A stretch of 64,000 nucleotides of DNA. Source: Bacteroidota bacterium (GTDB lineage Bacteria; Bacteroidota; Bacteroidia; Chitinophagales; Chitinophagaceae). Of the stretch, positions 15,732-25,033 are shown piece by piece. The notes under the pieces were generated by a model. It did not search any database. It was not told the DNA's origin and saw only the letters and a program-made list of their open reading frames with translations. The number at the start of each line of letters is the position of its first letter. Within the stretch, counting starts at the first letter, position 1. The DNA is taken from positions 1 through 64,000 of the forward strand of contig JAEWJK010000011.1 of the NCBI GenBank assembly GCA_023386555.1, written 5' to 3'. A program made the translations under genes and the position numbers.

Positions 15732-17636
15732 TTACTCCTTTTTAACTAACACAACCTTACTTCGGTCGGTTTTGTAAATATCATCCATGTATTTTGCAAA
15801 TGCCGGGTAATCTGAAACAGGGTAATCACCTTCATAAGATTCATTTGTACGAAGCACATTAATGGTATTATTGCTTACACTAAAACTGATTTTGTATTTT
15901 CCCCATTTTTCGTTGAGTGAAACATCTTTTGGTAAGGTTTCTATGGTATAACCTTCAGGAATACTTATGCTAATTGTATCAATATCTCGCTGGCTTATTG
16001 ATAAACTGATATTGAATCTTCTTGGTTTATCCGTTGGCAACCGCTCATTTGATTTATTGAGAAGGTTAGGCTGGATGAATAAACGTTTGCCCGTAATTGA
16101 TGCATAGCCTGTAGCATTGAGTTTTATATGTTGATCAATCAAAGGCAACTTCGCTTTGGTTTCGGTATATTCACATTGCTCTACTTTAAAAGTAGGCAGA
16201 TGAATCGTTGCATTAAGGTATTTTTCTTTTTGCTGAGGTGTATAATTATGTACAACAAAATGTAACTGATCTTGCTGAATACCTGTATACCTGGTTTTTA
16301 TATCAGCTTTAAGATTTCCCTCAATATCCACCTCAGCATTAATTCTTCTTAATTGCTGGTTTTCATTGAGTCCATAATAAGGTGTACTTACGAGATAACC
16401 ACCATCTTCTTTTATTAATAACGCCTTACGGTTACCGGTGAATGAACCCATATAGCCAGAGCTTTCTGTTTGACTGGTACATTCCAGCCACACAGTGTCT
16501 TTTCCATTCATTCCCGGAACACACATCACCTCATGATTAAACTGATTGGAAGGAAAATCTTCAATAACCGGGGGTATGCTATTATCGCCACGAATGATCA
16601 CAGGATAAGCGTCTATACCAGCCTCTTTCAAAATACTTACCATGTAATTTGATAAGGCTTTACAGTCTCCATACTTTTTCGATGCTACATAAGAAGCTTC
16701 GAAAGGTTGCAATCCACCAATTCCCAATTGAATACTAATGTATCGGGTGTTTCTCTGCATATATTCATACAAGATCCTGATCTTTTCATCTCTGTCGTTA
16801 ATACCTGCAGTAAGCTGGCGAATTTCCTGCTTTATGTTTTCAGGCAGATCATTTCGTCCGGCATGCAACTGGTAAATATATTTGCCGAAATTATTCCAGG
16901 TACTCATATTTCCCTTGTAACCTCCATATTCAAATTCAGATGGAGCCAGTAAAACTGTAGGTAAAATTTTAGACCAGTGAGCCAAATAATTTTCACTTTC
17001 AACGGCTCGTTGATTTTTAAATTCCCACTGATAAGTACTATTCTTTTCAGTGTTTGAAATAAGTGGCTGTGTGTTCAGGTTTAGTTGTTTGTATCTGACC
17101 TGATAACCTGCAGGAGCTTCAACAATATATCTGCTGTATTCTACACTGAAATTATTGCGTGAAACAGGCATCCACGGATCAAGGCCAAACATGCCGATCT
17201 TCTCTTCTTCACTTTCAAATTTTACAGTGAAAGGATAAGAATCATGAGTAAACGTATAAACTTTGTAGCGGGTATCTTCAATAAGACTAATATCACTGGT
17301 TCCTGTCCAATCCTGTATATCTTTTTTCTTTACGTTCTTTAACTCTTTTCCTTCCGCATTATATAAAGTGCCATCAATTGAATTAATCTCATTAAACTTA
17401 TTATAAACAGCAGCGAAAGTGGCAAACCCTTTTGCCTTCTCATTAAGGATAGTAATTACATATGTATGCTTAACAACAGCTTTTCCGGGGGATTTGATAA
17501 TAACCTGTATCTCCTCAAAACGCTTTACGGCATTTGCATTTTCCTTTAATGAGTCAGGTATAAGACTGTAATTGTACTTCTGCGAGATAGCTGTAAATGA
17601 GGTTAGCAAAACAGCAATTAATAGTGATGTTCTCAT
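15732..17636 (-). CDS. DUF3857 / transglutaminase-like secreted protein (catalytic residues present)
   Basis: 634 aa with a signal peptide (MRTSLLIAVLLTSFTAISQ). The DUF3857 domain (about 30-240) is followed by a transglutaminase-like core (280-390), where C325 (KYGDCKALSN) and H368 (FNHEV) are present; the third residue appears as E385 (WLECTSQT) rather than Asp. The remainder is a beta-rich C-terminal half. Such proteins may act on peptides or the cell envelope; substrate unknown. It is 5 bases downstream of a paralogue that lacks the cysteine. Confidence 0.85.
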   Translation of the reverse strand: MRTSLLIAVLLTSFTAISQKYNYSLIPDSLKENANAVKRFEEIQVIIKSPGKAVVKHTYVITILNEKAKGFATFAAVYNKFNEINSIDGTLYNAEGKELKNVKKKDIQDWTGTSDISLIEDTRYKVYTFTHDSYPFTVKFESEEEKIGMFGLDPWMPVSRNNFSVEYSRYIVEAPAGYQVRYKQLNLNTQPLISNTEKNSTYQWEFKNQRAVESENYLAHWSKILPTVLLAPSEFEYGGYKGNMSTWNNFGKYIYQLHAGRNDLPENIKQEIRQLTAGINDRDEKIRILYEYMQRNTRYISIQLGIGGLQPFEASYVASKKYGDCKALSNYMVSILKEAGIDAYPVIIRGDNSIPPVIEDFPSNQFNHEVMCVPGMNGKDTVWLECTSQTESSGYMGSFTGNRKALLIKEDGGYLVSTPYYGLNENQQLRRINAEVDIEGNLKADIKTRYTGIQQDQLHFVVHNYTPQQKEKYLNATIHLPTFKVEQCEYTETKAKLPLIDQHIKLNATGYASITGKRLFIQPNLLNKSNERLPTDKPRRFNISLSISQRDIDTISISIPEGYTIETLPKDVSLNEKWGKYKISFSVSNNTINVLRTNESYEGDYPVSDYPAFAKYMDDIYKTDRSKVVLVKKE

Positions 17637-17641
17637 ACGTT

Positions 17642-19648
17642 CTATTTGGCTTTTTTTAGAACAACCTGCTCACTGTGTTTTTTTACAATAAAAGCATAAA
17701 AGTCACGAAGTGTTGCGTAATCTTCGGGCAGGAAATTAGCTTTATTAAGTATTATTTTACTACGAAGCTGAATTTTTGAACCACTTCCATTAATAATGTA
17801 TTCAAACATACCTTCATCTTCATTCAGCTTGATTCTAGCCGACTTTGGCAGTTCATCTATCACATATCCTTCAGGTACATCCATATTAAGAATAAAGGTT
17901 TCATTTCGTCTGTAAGGCATTTCAATTGGATATAATCTCTCGACAGATTTGAAAGGATTTTCTTTTTCTGTTTCAGAAAATAAAGGAGTGATGTATAAAA
18001 TATCTTCATCAATCGGGAATCTGAAGTCGTACTTAACACTAACAGGGTAGTCATTATTCTTAAGAGAATCAAGTGAAGGATTTTCAAGGGTTACTTCGAA
18101 TGGGTATTTCTTCTTAAGTGATTTAAAAAAATCTTCCTGTGTTTCTTTTGCAATTTTTTCTCTCAGATCAATTGATTCATAATATCCAAGTGAAGATGCG
18201 AAGGCTCCCGAAAACTGATCTCCTTCCACAGCTAAAAAAACGGTGGTTAGTTTATTTTCAATCAACGAATCTGCAGTAAGGCTGATAAGTACCGGTTGCT
18301 CATCAATAACTCTTGCACTGCCATTATAGCAACGTGCAGGAAGTTTATTGAAAGCATTTTTTTTATCTGATGCGTCGAGAAGGAATGTTTGGGTGTTAGT
18401 TTCAATTCTTGTAACCAAATAATCAAACTGGTCAAGAATCGGATAAACCTCGTAAGGTTTGCCATGTTTCCTGGTGCTTAATAAAACCGGGTTAGTTTTA
18501 TAGCCAGCTTTGTGATACATGGCAGTAAGTAATAAATTAATATCACCACGATTACCTTTTCGTTCATTGAAAGTTTTCTTTAAATTCTGGGAAAGTAAAA
18601 GACCACCGCTGGTACATTCAAAATTGTCACGAACGTAATGATAGATTTTTTTTACCTTTTCCTCATCTGAAGTAACACCTTCTATCAATTTCGCAAGATC
18701 ATCTTTCATCCAGTTATTAGCTTCGAATATTGGTGCACCAAAATTTTCATTTTTCAGTAATGTCTGAGCTGTATGATACCAATCTTTTATAATCGGTATA
18801 GGTGTCTGTTGTGGGTAATTGATACTAAGCAGATAAAAATTAATCTGTGCAACATAATTATCAAGTGTTGTTGTATAACTCTCTTCTTTTAAAGCTGGAA
18901 GATTGTTCATAGCCCATATACGTCTTGTATTTACAGCATTGTATGAGAACATTCCTCCACCACCTCCTGAATAATTGGCTACGATACTATAAGACTGATT
19001 ATTGGTTTCCTGTTTTTGAATTGCATATTGATATTGATGTCGGGGAACAGGAAGAAAATTATAAAGATCCGGAACCGTTACATCGTACTCACTCCACAAT
19101 GTTGGATATTTTGTATCCTGGAAAACCCAGGCTTGCAGGTTTTGTTCAAAAGGAGAAATAACGGTGTATTGATACTCGATTATAGAACCTTCTTTCAATG
19201 CAGGAAATGTAAATTTCTTTACATAATAACCCTTAGTTACTTTATCCTTAAAAATAGAAGACTTATCAATCTTCACTTTTTCAACTTTGCCATTCTCCAG
19301 GTTATATGTAACAGCTTCAAGCTTTTTTAATTCATCTTCTAACTTGTTCCCTACATAAAAAGGAATCTCTACTGTAGCTTCATCAAACCCATTCTTATTC
19401 ATGAGCCTGACTCTCCGATGATATTTATAGATTATATTAAATCCACCAATGTTATCACTTTCATACTCAGCTTTCATATAATCGAATAATATTACTGCAT
19501 GTGCACTACTGTCGATACTATAAGCTGTTGGTGCAAAGTCCTCTGGACTAATACTGCCAAATTTCATTTCAGGTCTTGAAGCATTGGATTGTGAAAGACA
19601 AACGTAAGTGGTTAGAACAAAACAGATCAATAGGTTAGTTTTTCTCAT
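17642..19648 (-). CDS. DUF3857 / transglutaminase-fold protein lacking the catalytic Cys
   Basis: 668 aa, signal peptide (MRKTNLLICFVLTTYVCLSQ). Same layout as its neighbour: DUF3857 region first, then a transglutaminase core. The Cys of the GDC motif is replaced in GNRGDINLLLTAMYHKAG, so enzyme activity is unlikely and the fold may serve binding. Pairs of an active and a Cys-less form occur in other Bacteroidota, which suggests partner function. It is the first gene of the operon; no promoter box was recognised. Confidence 0.85.
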   Translation of the reverse strand: MRKTNLLICFVLTTYVCLSQSNASRPEMKFGSISPEDFAPTAYSIDSSAHAVILFDYMKAEYESDNIGGFNIIYKYHRRVRLMNKNGFDEATVEIPFYVGNKLEDELKKLEAVTYNLENGKVEKVKIDKSSIFKDKVTKGYYVKKFTFPALKEGSIIEYQYTVISPFEQNLQAWVFQDTKYPTLWSEYDVTVPDLYNFLPVPRHQYQYAIQKQETNNQSYSIVANYSGGGGGMFSYNAVNTRRIWAMNNLPALKEESYTTTLDNYVAQINFYLLSINYPQQTPIPIIKDWYHTAQTLLKNENFGAPIFEANNWMKDDLAKLIEGVTSDEEKVKKIYHYVRDNFECTSGGLLLSQNLKKTFNERKGNRGDINLLLTAMYHKAGYKTNPVLLSTRKHGKPYEVYPILDQFDYLVTRIETNTQTFLLDASDKKNAFNKLPARCYNGSARVIDEQPVLISLTADSLIENKLTTVFLAVEGDQFSGAFASSLGYYESIDLREKIAKETQEDFFKSLKKKYPFEVTLENPSLDSLKNNDYPVSVKYDFRFPIDEDILYITPLFSETEKENPFKSVERLYPIEMPYRRNETFILNMDVPEGYVIDELPKSARIKLNEDEGMFEYIINGSGSKIQLRSKIILNKANFLPEDYATLRDFYAFIVKKHSEQVVLKKAK

Positions 19649-19703
19649 GGCATAAGGTTTTACAAAAAAAGTTTTAATAACAACCTTTTTTTAAATATAG
19701 ATT

Positions 19704-19711
19704 TAGTTTTG
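19704..19711 (+). promoter_or_regulatory. Bacteroidota -7 box upstream of queG
   Basis: TAGTTTTG fits TAnnTTTG. Transcription near 19717 would leave 8 bases before the TTG start at 19725 and 29 before the ATG at 19746, which favours the ATG. Confidence 0.5.
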
Positions 19712-19724
19712 GCAAAAAACAAAT

Positions 19725-20666
19725 TTGAGTTCACTGGAAAACTCGATGTTCATTAAAAAAGCTGCAGCAGATCTGGGCTTTTATCAATGTGGTATTTCCA
19801 AAGCTACATACCTTGATGAAGATGCCAAAAGATTAGAAGCATGGCTAAATAATTCTTTTCATGGCAGCATGAAATATATGGAGAATTATTTTGATCTAAG
19901 GGTTGATCCATCCAAACTTGTTCCTGGAGCTAAGTCTGTAATAACACTACTGCAAAATTATTATCCCACTGAACAGCCTAATGAATCACCAGTCAAGATA
20001 TCAAAATATGCCTGGGGTAAAGATTATCACGAGGTGATCAAAGGAAAATTGAAAGAGTTTATGTTTCGCATCAATGAAAGTATCGGAGCCATTAACGGAA
20101 GAGGTTTTGTTGATTCGGCACCCGTACTTGAAAGAGCATGGGCAACAAAGAGTGGCCTGGGATGGATTGGAAAGAACGGAAATATGATAACAAAAGAATC
20201 GGGTTCATTCTTTTTTATTGCAACATTGATAGTAGATATTGAACTGGAGTATGATGATCCCTTTGCAAAAGATTATTGCGGAAGTTGTAGAAGATGTGTT
20301 GATGCTTGTCCCACAAATGCCATACTTGAAAATAAAGTTGTGAATGGAAGTAAGTGCATTTCATATTTCACTATTGAATTGAAAGATTCATTGATACCGG
20401 AAGAAATGGCTGGCAAATTTGATAACTGGATGTTTGGTTGTGATGTTTGCCAGGATGTTTGTCCCTGGAATCGTTTTAGTAAACCTAACAATGAAATTGA
20501 TTTTACACCTATTCCAGAAATACTAAATCTTTCAACGAAAGAATGGGAAGCACTGACAGAAGAATCATTCAAAAGGATATTTAAAGATTCGCCGCTTAAA
20601 AGAAGTAAATGGCAGGGAATACAAAGAAATTTAAAGTTTATCCAAACATTCCCTGCCAAAGATTAG
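19725..20666 (+). CDS. queG: Epoxyqueuosine reductase QueG
   Basis: 313 aa from the TTG at 19725, or 306 from the ATG at 19746. It reduces epoxyqueuosine to queuosine in tRNA, using cobalamin and two [4Fe-4S] clusters. The cluster ligands are visible in CGSCRRCVDACPTNAI and GCDVCQDVCPWNRF; the N-terminal part carries FHGSMKYMENYFDLRVDP of the family. The stop overlaps by 4 bases a convergent gene. Nothing odd apart from the start choice. Confidence 0.93.
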   Translation: MSSLENSMFIKKAAADLGFYQCGISKATYLDEDAKRLEAWLNNSFHGSMKYMENYFDLRVDPSKLVPGAKSVITLLQNYYPTEQPNESPVKISKYAWGKDYHEVIKGKLKEFMFRINESIGAINGRGFVDSAPVLERAWATKSGLGWIGKNGNMITKESGSFFFIATLIVDIELEYDDPFAKDYCGSCRRCVDACPTNAILENKVVNGSKCISYFTIELKDSLIPEEMAGKFDNWMFGCDVCQDVCPWNRFSKPNNEIDFTPIPEILNLSTKEWEALTEESFKRIFKDSPLKRSKWQGIQRNLKFIQTFPAKD

Positions 20667-21229
20667 AAAATAACTTTTACGCAAAGATCAATCCTTTGTA
20701 AATTATACTGCAAGGTCTTTTCTGTTAAGTTATTACCTGGTTGAGGCCATGGATCCCATAATCTCTCACTATATTTTTCGGTTAGTGATTTATAACTCCA
20801 CGATATAATTGTTGCAAATCTAACATCCTTGTTAGCATTAAATAAAATACCTGTTCCTGCTTTAAAAAACATTCCTTTTTTAAATGTAGATTGAGTTGTT
20901 TGCCACCAATTTAACCGATGATCCTTTTGTTCCTGTGTAAGCCAATCAATGTTCAATCCTCCTGCGAGTTGAATGAGAGGTCTTATTTTTTTATTTGAAA
21001 ACTCTTTCCTGATCTCTGCAAATACAGGTATTGTTCTGAATCTATAATAGTCCACTCCTGCTCCTGCTCCTAAGAACCAACCTTTGGCAGTGAGACCATG
21101 AGAAGTATTTATGAAAGCGTTGGTTTCAAAATTTCCATTAGTAACTCCGGCTTCAATATTACCAGTATATTTTTGGGCTTGAGTTAAATTTGTACATAAC
21201 AACATCACCCATAGAATAGCGTACTTCAT
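20663..21229 (-). CDS. Unknown secreted, probably outer-membrane beta-barrel protein
   Basis: 188 aa. A signal peptide ends in TQAQ; the rest alternates aromatic and polar residues, with terminal strand QRIDLCVKVIF, which fits a small barrel. No family is named with confidence. It is the last gene of the sigma-factor operon, 2 bases after the LVIVD lipoprotein. Confidence 0.65.
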   Translation of the reverse strand: MKYAILWVMLLCTNLTQAQKYTGNIEAGVTNGNFETNAFINTSHGLTAKGWFLGAGAGVDYYRFRTIPVFAEIRKEFSNKKIRPLIQLAGGLNIDWLTQEQKDHRLNWWQTTQSTFKKGMFFKAGTGILFNANKDVRFATIISWSYKSLTEKYSERLWDPWPQPGNNLTEKTLQYNLQRIDLCVKVIF

Positions 21230-21230
21230 A

Positions 21231-22472
21231 TTAATTCCTGGTTGATATTTTACTTATAATCTTTATATCATTAATATTACTGTAATCAACAAAGTATAAT
21301 CCGTCTTTGGCAACAGTTATTGCAATATTGTTCACAGCAATAACATCATACGTTTCCATTCCGCCTAAAGTCTTAACTGTAGTAATATTATTTACATTCT
21401 GTGTATTTAAAACTCTTAATCCAGCTACACCATCACAAAGAAAAATGTGGTCAGCATCCTTAGACAACCCAAAAGGATTAGTGAATGGATATGTTTTAAC
21501 TAATGAAGGGCTACTGAGATTCGTAATATTTACAACATCCATCTGGTTGTTTGGACCTGCACAAAATGTACCTGTACGTAAAGTTACATAAGCATAGGTA
21601 TCATCCACAATTACAGGATCACAAGCTGTGGCATGAGTAAACATGCCGGTTTTAACCGGGAAATCAGGATTCGTTACTGAAAATATATGCATGCCGTTCA
21701 TTGAACCAACAAACAAATTGTTCTTAAAGGGATAAATTGTTTCAATATTACCTGCACCTGCTGAAAGACTTCTTACAAATACAGGATCAGCTGCATTGGT
21801 TACATTAAACACTTTTAATTCCCAGGTTGAAACTGTATAAAGCCTGCTGTTCATTAAACCAAATCTTGCCATAGAACCTGCTTGTCCGGCAGAACCTGAA
21901 GAACCTGCTACTCCTCCTGATTGTGCATTTGCAAATGGACTGAACCTGATAATACTTTGATCCCAATTAATATCTCCTTTGTGTTTGATTGTTGTATCAA
22001 TTCTTTTCCAATCAGCAATCACCAGGCTTGTGTCTGGAATAAAATATTGCTGTGGAAAAACTTTGTCTTCGAAATTGACTGCTGTAATATTTAAAGGATT
22101 TGAAATGTCTAACGTAACAAGATCAGTATATTGATCTGCATATAAATAATTACCATTTACTGCTATATCAATATTTCCGGGAATATTTATAAAAGCAATA
22201 CTTTTCGGTGAAGCAGGAGATGAATAGTCTATAATATGTATCCCACGATTTACATCATTCAAAAAAATATAATTACCTCTTACGAATATTTTTCCAGGTT
22301 GATGTATCACTTGTGAAGGACCACTTTTAATAGCTGCTCTTACCTCAGCCCGGGTCTTATAAACAGGACGATAGAATGTATATTTTTCTACGACAGTATC
22401 TTTAAAGCAACCCGTTAAGATGAATGCGGAAGAAGCAATTAATGCTATTGCAAAAAATGTTTTGATTTTCAT
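21231..22472 (-). CDS. LVIVD-repeat beta-propeller lipoprotein
   Basis: 413 aa from the ATG at 22472; the frame opens at 22520 but those residues are not a signal. The lipobox is FILTGCF, so Cys would be lipidated. Several LVIVD-type repeats follow (for example GIHIIDYSSPASP, LVTLDISNPLNI, LKVFNVTNAADP and MHIFSVTNPDFP), forming a propeller on the outside of the inner or outer membrane. Binding partner unknown. It lies between the anti-sigma-like gene and an outer-membrane protein gene. Confidence 0.85.
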   Translation of the reverse strand: MKIKTFFAIALIASSAFILTGCFKDTVVEKYTFYRPVYKTRAEVRAAIKSGPSQVIHQPGKIFVRGNYIFLNDVNRGIHIIDYSSPASPKSIAFINIPGNIDIAVNGNYLYADQYTDLVTLDISNPLNITAVNFEDKVFPQQYFIPDTSLVIADWKRIDTTIKHKGDINWDQSIIRFSPFANAQSGGVAGSSGSAGQAGSMARFGLMNSRLYTVSTWELKVFNVTNAADPVFVRSLSAGAGNIETIYPFKNNLFVGSMNGMHIFSVTNPDFPVKTGMFTHATACDPVIVDDTYAYVTLRTGTFCAGPNNQMDVVNITNLSSPSLVKTYPFTNPFGLSKDADHIFLCDGVAGLRVLNTQNVNNITTVKTLGGMETYDVIAVNNIAITVAKDGLYFVDYSNINDIKIISKISTRN

Positions 22473-22520
22473 ATTAAGTAGTTTGAAAGGTTGATAACAG
22501 AACTTTAAAGAACGTTGCAC

Positions 22521-23837
22521 TTACTTAAAAAAATAAGTTGCAGTTAAACCAAAGGACATTAAATGATTTTTATTAACAGGCTTCTTTTCGAATGAGCGAA
22601 CTCCATAACGCAGATAAGGAGATAACTGCAGCAAGTTTCTTTTTGCAGAGGGAATTTCCGTTAGAAGTTGTACTCTTATGTGGGGTTGCCATATTCTATG
22701 ATCGCTGATGAAATTATTTGTTTGAGAACTAAACTGGCTTGCGGCAGGTGTGTATTTCTGTTGGCTGAATTTTGATGCAAGTAAAAATTCGTTATCGATA
22801 CCACCTCCCATACTTATTTTAAATTCATCAACTTGAGTAAGTTTAAAAGATAAACCTGTATATATATTCAGAAAATGAAGCTTGTGATCAGTAGTCATTC
22901 TTTCTTGCAAAACCGGTGAAGCAGAATCTTTATAAATTGAGGTAGCCGTTGAAAATTGCTGATGTTGATAGCCGATCGAAGATTGAAAAGAAATCTTTCG
23001 ATTAATATCTTTTTGGGCTGCTAGTCCTGCACCCCAAAGAAAATTTCCAATATTGGTAGTTCTGCTATAGAAACTTGAGTTAAAACCTCCGGTTGCAGTA
23101 CTATTAGGTATTGCATTAAATGAAACCCGGGAATAACCCGAAGATTTTTGCACAATATTTTTAACTGCGTTAGAAACTCCAATTTCAGCATTCAAGCCAA
23201 ACTGCCAATTTTTAGATGATCTCTTTTTAGTGTTTACTTCTTCTGGAATTGCTTTCGTTGAAGCAGTATCATTTGAACTATTGGTCGTAGAAGCATTTAT
23301 TAACTTGTCTTCTTTTACCTTCTGCGGTGAAATGGCAATTTGTGTTTCAGTAGTGTTTGAATTACTAACCTCTGGATTGTCTTTTGCTTCTACAAGTATG
23401 TGACCTTGTTTATCGGCATTACCTGGAATGATAACTTTTGTAACTGCTTTTGTTGGCTTAGTTGTTTTTAATGTGTGGGTTTTTCCCTTTTCATTATCAG
23501 CAAGATTTTTCTGTGCGGTTTTATCTGTATCTCCATCTGCTCCTATCATGCTATTTTGTTCGGCAATTTCATTTGCAGATGATGGCATATCTCTTGGTTT
23601 TTCATTCACGGTTTGAACCTGATTATTTAAAGCAATCTCTTTGTTATTATTACCTGAATATGTAAAAAAGAATATTCCTCCGGCAAGAACAAAAGGCAAT
23701 AACCACCAGAAAATAAATCGTCTTTTCTTTTCTTTAGTTTTAATTGCATGCTTTACATTAGTCCACACATCAGCATGCGGTTCAAATTCTACCTCATCTA
23801 ATAAGTTCTTAACCCTATGTTCGAAATTCTCAGACAT
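22521..23837 (-). CDS. Anti-sigma-like membrane protein with C-terminal beta-strand region
   Basis: 438 aa. Residues 1-40 are cytoplasmic and resemble the short anti-sigma start seen next to ECF factors (FEHRVKNLLDEVEFEPHADVW). A transmembrane helix follows (about 40-60, FIFWWLLPFVLAGGIFFFTYS), then a charged, low-complexity Asn/Lys/Thr linker (60-200) and a strand-rich C-terminal part that looks like a small barrel. The fusion of a cytoplasmic sensor and an outer-membrane-like module is unusual and is described for Bacteroidota anti-sigma operons. Overlaps the sigma gene by 8 bases. Confidence 0.75.
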   Translation of the reverse strand: MSENFEHRVKNLLDEVEFEPHADVWTNVKHAIKTKEKKRRFIFWWLLPFVLAGGIFFFTYSGNNNKEIALNNQVQTVNEKPRDMPSSANEIAEQNSMIGADGDTDKTAQKNLADNEKGKTHTLKTTKPTKAVTKVIIPGNADKQGHILVEAKDNPEVSNSNTTETQIAISPQKVKEDKLINASTTNSSNDTASTKAIPEEVNTKKRSSKNWQFGLNAEIGVSNAVKNIVQKSSGYSRVSFNAIPNSTATGGFNSSFYSRTTNIGNFLWGAGLAAQKDINRKISFQSSIGYQHQQFSTATSIYKDSASPVLQERMTTDHKLHFLNIYTGLSFKLTQVDEFKISMGGGIDNEFLLASKFSQQKYTPAASQFSSQTNNFISDHRIWQPHIRVQLLTEIPSAKRNLLQLSPYLRYGVRSFEKKPVNKNHLMSFGLTATYFFK

Positions 23838-24387
23838 AATTCACTTTTTTATTTTCCCCTGAAAACTTTTCCATCCAGGTAACAAGCAGGTTTCTTGCTC
23901 TCATGTATTGAGATCTGCTGGTGCTTTCATTAATGCCAAGCATTTTTCCTATTTCAACATGAGAGTAACCTTCTACGGCATAAAGGTTAAAGATGGTTTG
24001 ATATCCTGCAGGTAGCTGTCTAACTAATTGTATTAATTCTTTAGCATTGAGTAATATTTCCGGATTATCATCACTAATAGGATGCAAAAACTCTTCCTTC
24101 ATGATGAGTTCATCACGATAGGCCTGGTGCTTCTTTAAAAAATTCAGTGCAGCATTTACCATTATTTTTCGAACCCATGCACCTAATTCTCCTTCACCTT
24201 TAAACTGATCAAGATTTTTAAAAACTCGTATGAATCCTTCCTGCAATACGTCTTCAGCATCCTCCATCGATTTTGTATAGCGATAACAAACACCAAGCAT
24301 TTGCTTTGCATATGTATCATACAACTGCTTTTGTGCAGTCTCCTCTCCACGAAGGCAAGCAGCTATTAATTTAGAGGTCTGATACAT
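23830..24387 (-). CDS. ECF-type RNA polymerase sigma factor
   Basis: 185 aa. Region 2 is seen as LYDTYAKQMLGVCYRYTKSMEDAEDVLQEGF and region 4 as LPAGYQTIFNLYAVEGYSHVEIGKMLGINESTSRSQYMRARNLL (read across two 20-residue stretches here in part). It directs polymerase to its own regulon, probably including the downstream operon. The partner anti-sigma gene overlaps it. Confidence 0.9.
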   Translation of the reverse strand: MYQTSKLIAACLRGEETAQKQLYDTYAKQMLGVCYRYTKSMEDAEDVLQEGFIRVFKNLDQFKGEGELGAWVRKIMVNAALNFLKKHQAYRDELIMKEEFLHPISDDNPEILLNAKELIQLVRQLPAGYQTIFNLYAVEGYSHVEIGKMLGINESTSRSQYMRARNLLVTWMEKFSGENKKVNYV

Positions 24388-24447
24388 GTATGCTGCTGAG
24401 TTGACAAAGGATTTTTTGCAACCGTTGCACTACCCAAAAAATATTTT

Positions 24448-24945
24448 TTAGTGAGATTCCACCAGTAATTTCAGGTTTTCGAGGCTTTTCTCCATCGATC
24501 CTCCCCAAAGTTCATCTTTAGTGATGGATGCAAATTTCTCCCACGGATACCATCTCACTTTTTGCTCCATTTGCCACTGAACTGTGATAAGAGAATCTGG
24601 CGTGTGATGATCTATGATGCGGAATGATCCCTTCATTATGTTGGCAGCTGACCATTCAGTAACCAATGTAGAATCATTTTTTGAGGCAACGGTAATTACG
24701 GTAGGACCAATTGTAACAACATCTTTTTTGGCATCGTATAAGTGTTGTGTTTTATTTCCCTGGGCATCTGTCATCCAATACTGCCATTGTTTAAGTTGAA
24801 ATAAGTTTTCTTTAATCTTATTAGATGATCCTTTTATATCAACAGCTCTTGATACAAGTATCTGTGAAGGCAACAAAGAGCTCATTGCAGTTAATATAAT
24901 GAAGATGACGATGACACTTATTATTGCTAATTTTAAAAACCGCAT
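24448..24945 (-). CDS. SRPBCC/START-like protein with N-terminal membrane anchor
   Basis: 165 aa. An N-terminal hydrophobic helix (residues 5-22) precedes a START-like hydrophobic-pocket fold (strand VSRAVDIKGSSNKI, WQYWM, TVITVASKN, SITKDELWGGSM). The family binds small hydrophobic ligands; ligand unknown. Single gene, upstream of the sigma operon and with a 60-base gap to it. Confidence 0.7.
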   Translation of the reverse strand: MRFLKLAIISVIVIFIILTAMSSLLPSQILVSRAVDIKGSSNKIKENLFQLKQWQYWMTDAQGNKTQHLYDAKKDVVTIGPTVITVASKNDSTLVTEWSAANIMKGSFRIIDHHTPDSLITVQWQMEQKVRWYPWEKFASITKDELWGGSMEKSLENLKLLVESH

Positions 24946-24978
24946 GCTGATTTTTTTTACTGAATAGAATTACATCTG

Positions 24979-25026
24979 TACAAGAGTGCGACGCAAGGAA
25001 CGATGAACAAAGAAATAATCGCTGAC
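24979..25026 (+). repeat. REP-like element, copy 2
   Basis: TACAAGAGTGCGACGCAAGG followed by GCTGACATC at the expected distance. Lies between two minus-strand genes. Confidence 0.6.
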
Positions 25027-25033
25027 ATCATTA

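Noticed and set aside
20273..20659. Antisense frame of 128 codons in queG
   Set aside because: Shadow of the cysteine-rich queG coding sequence.
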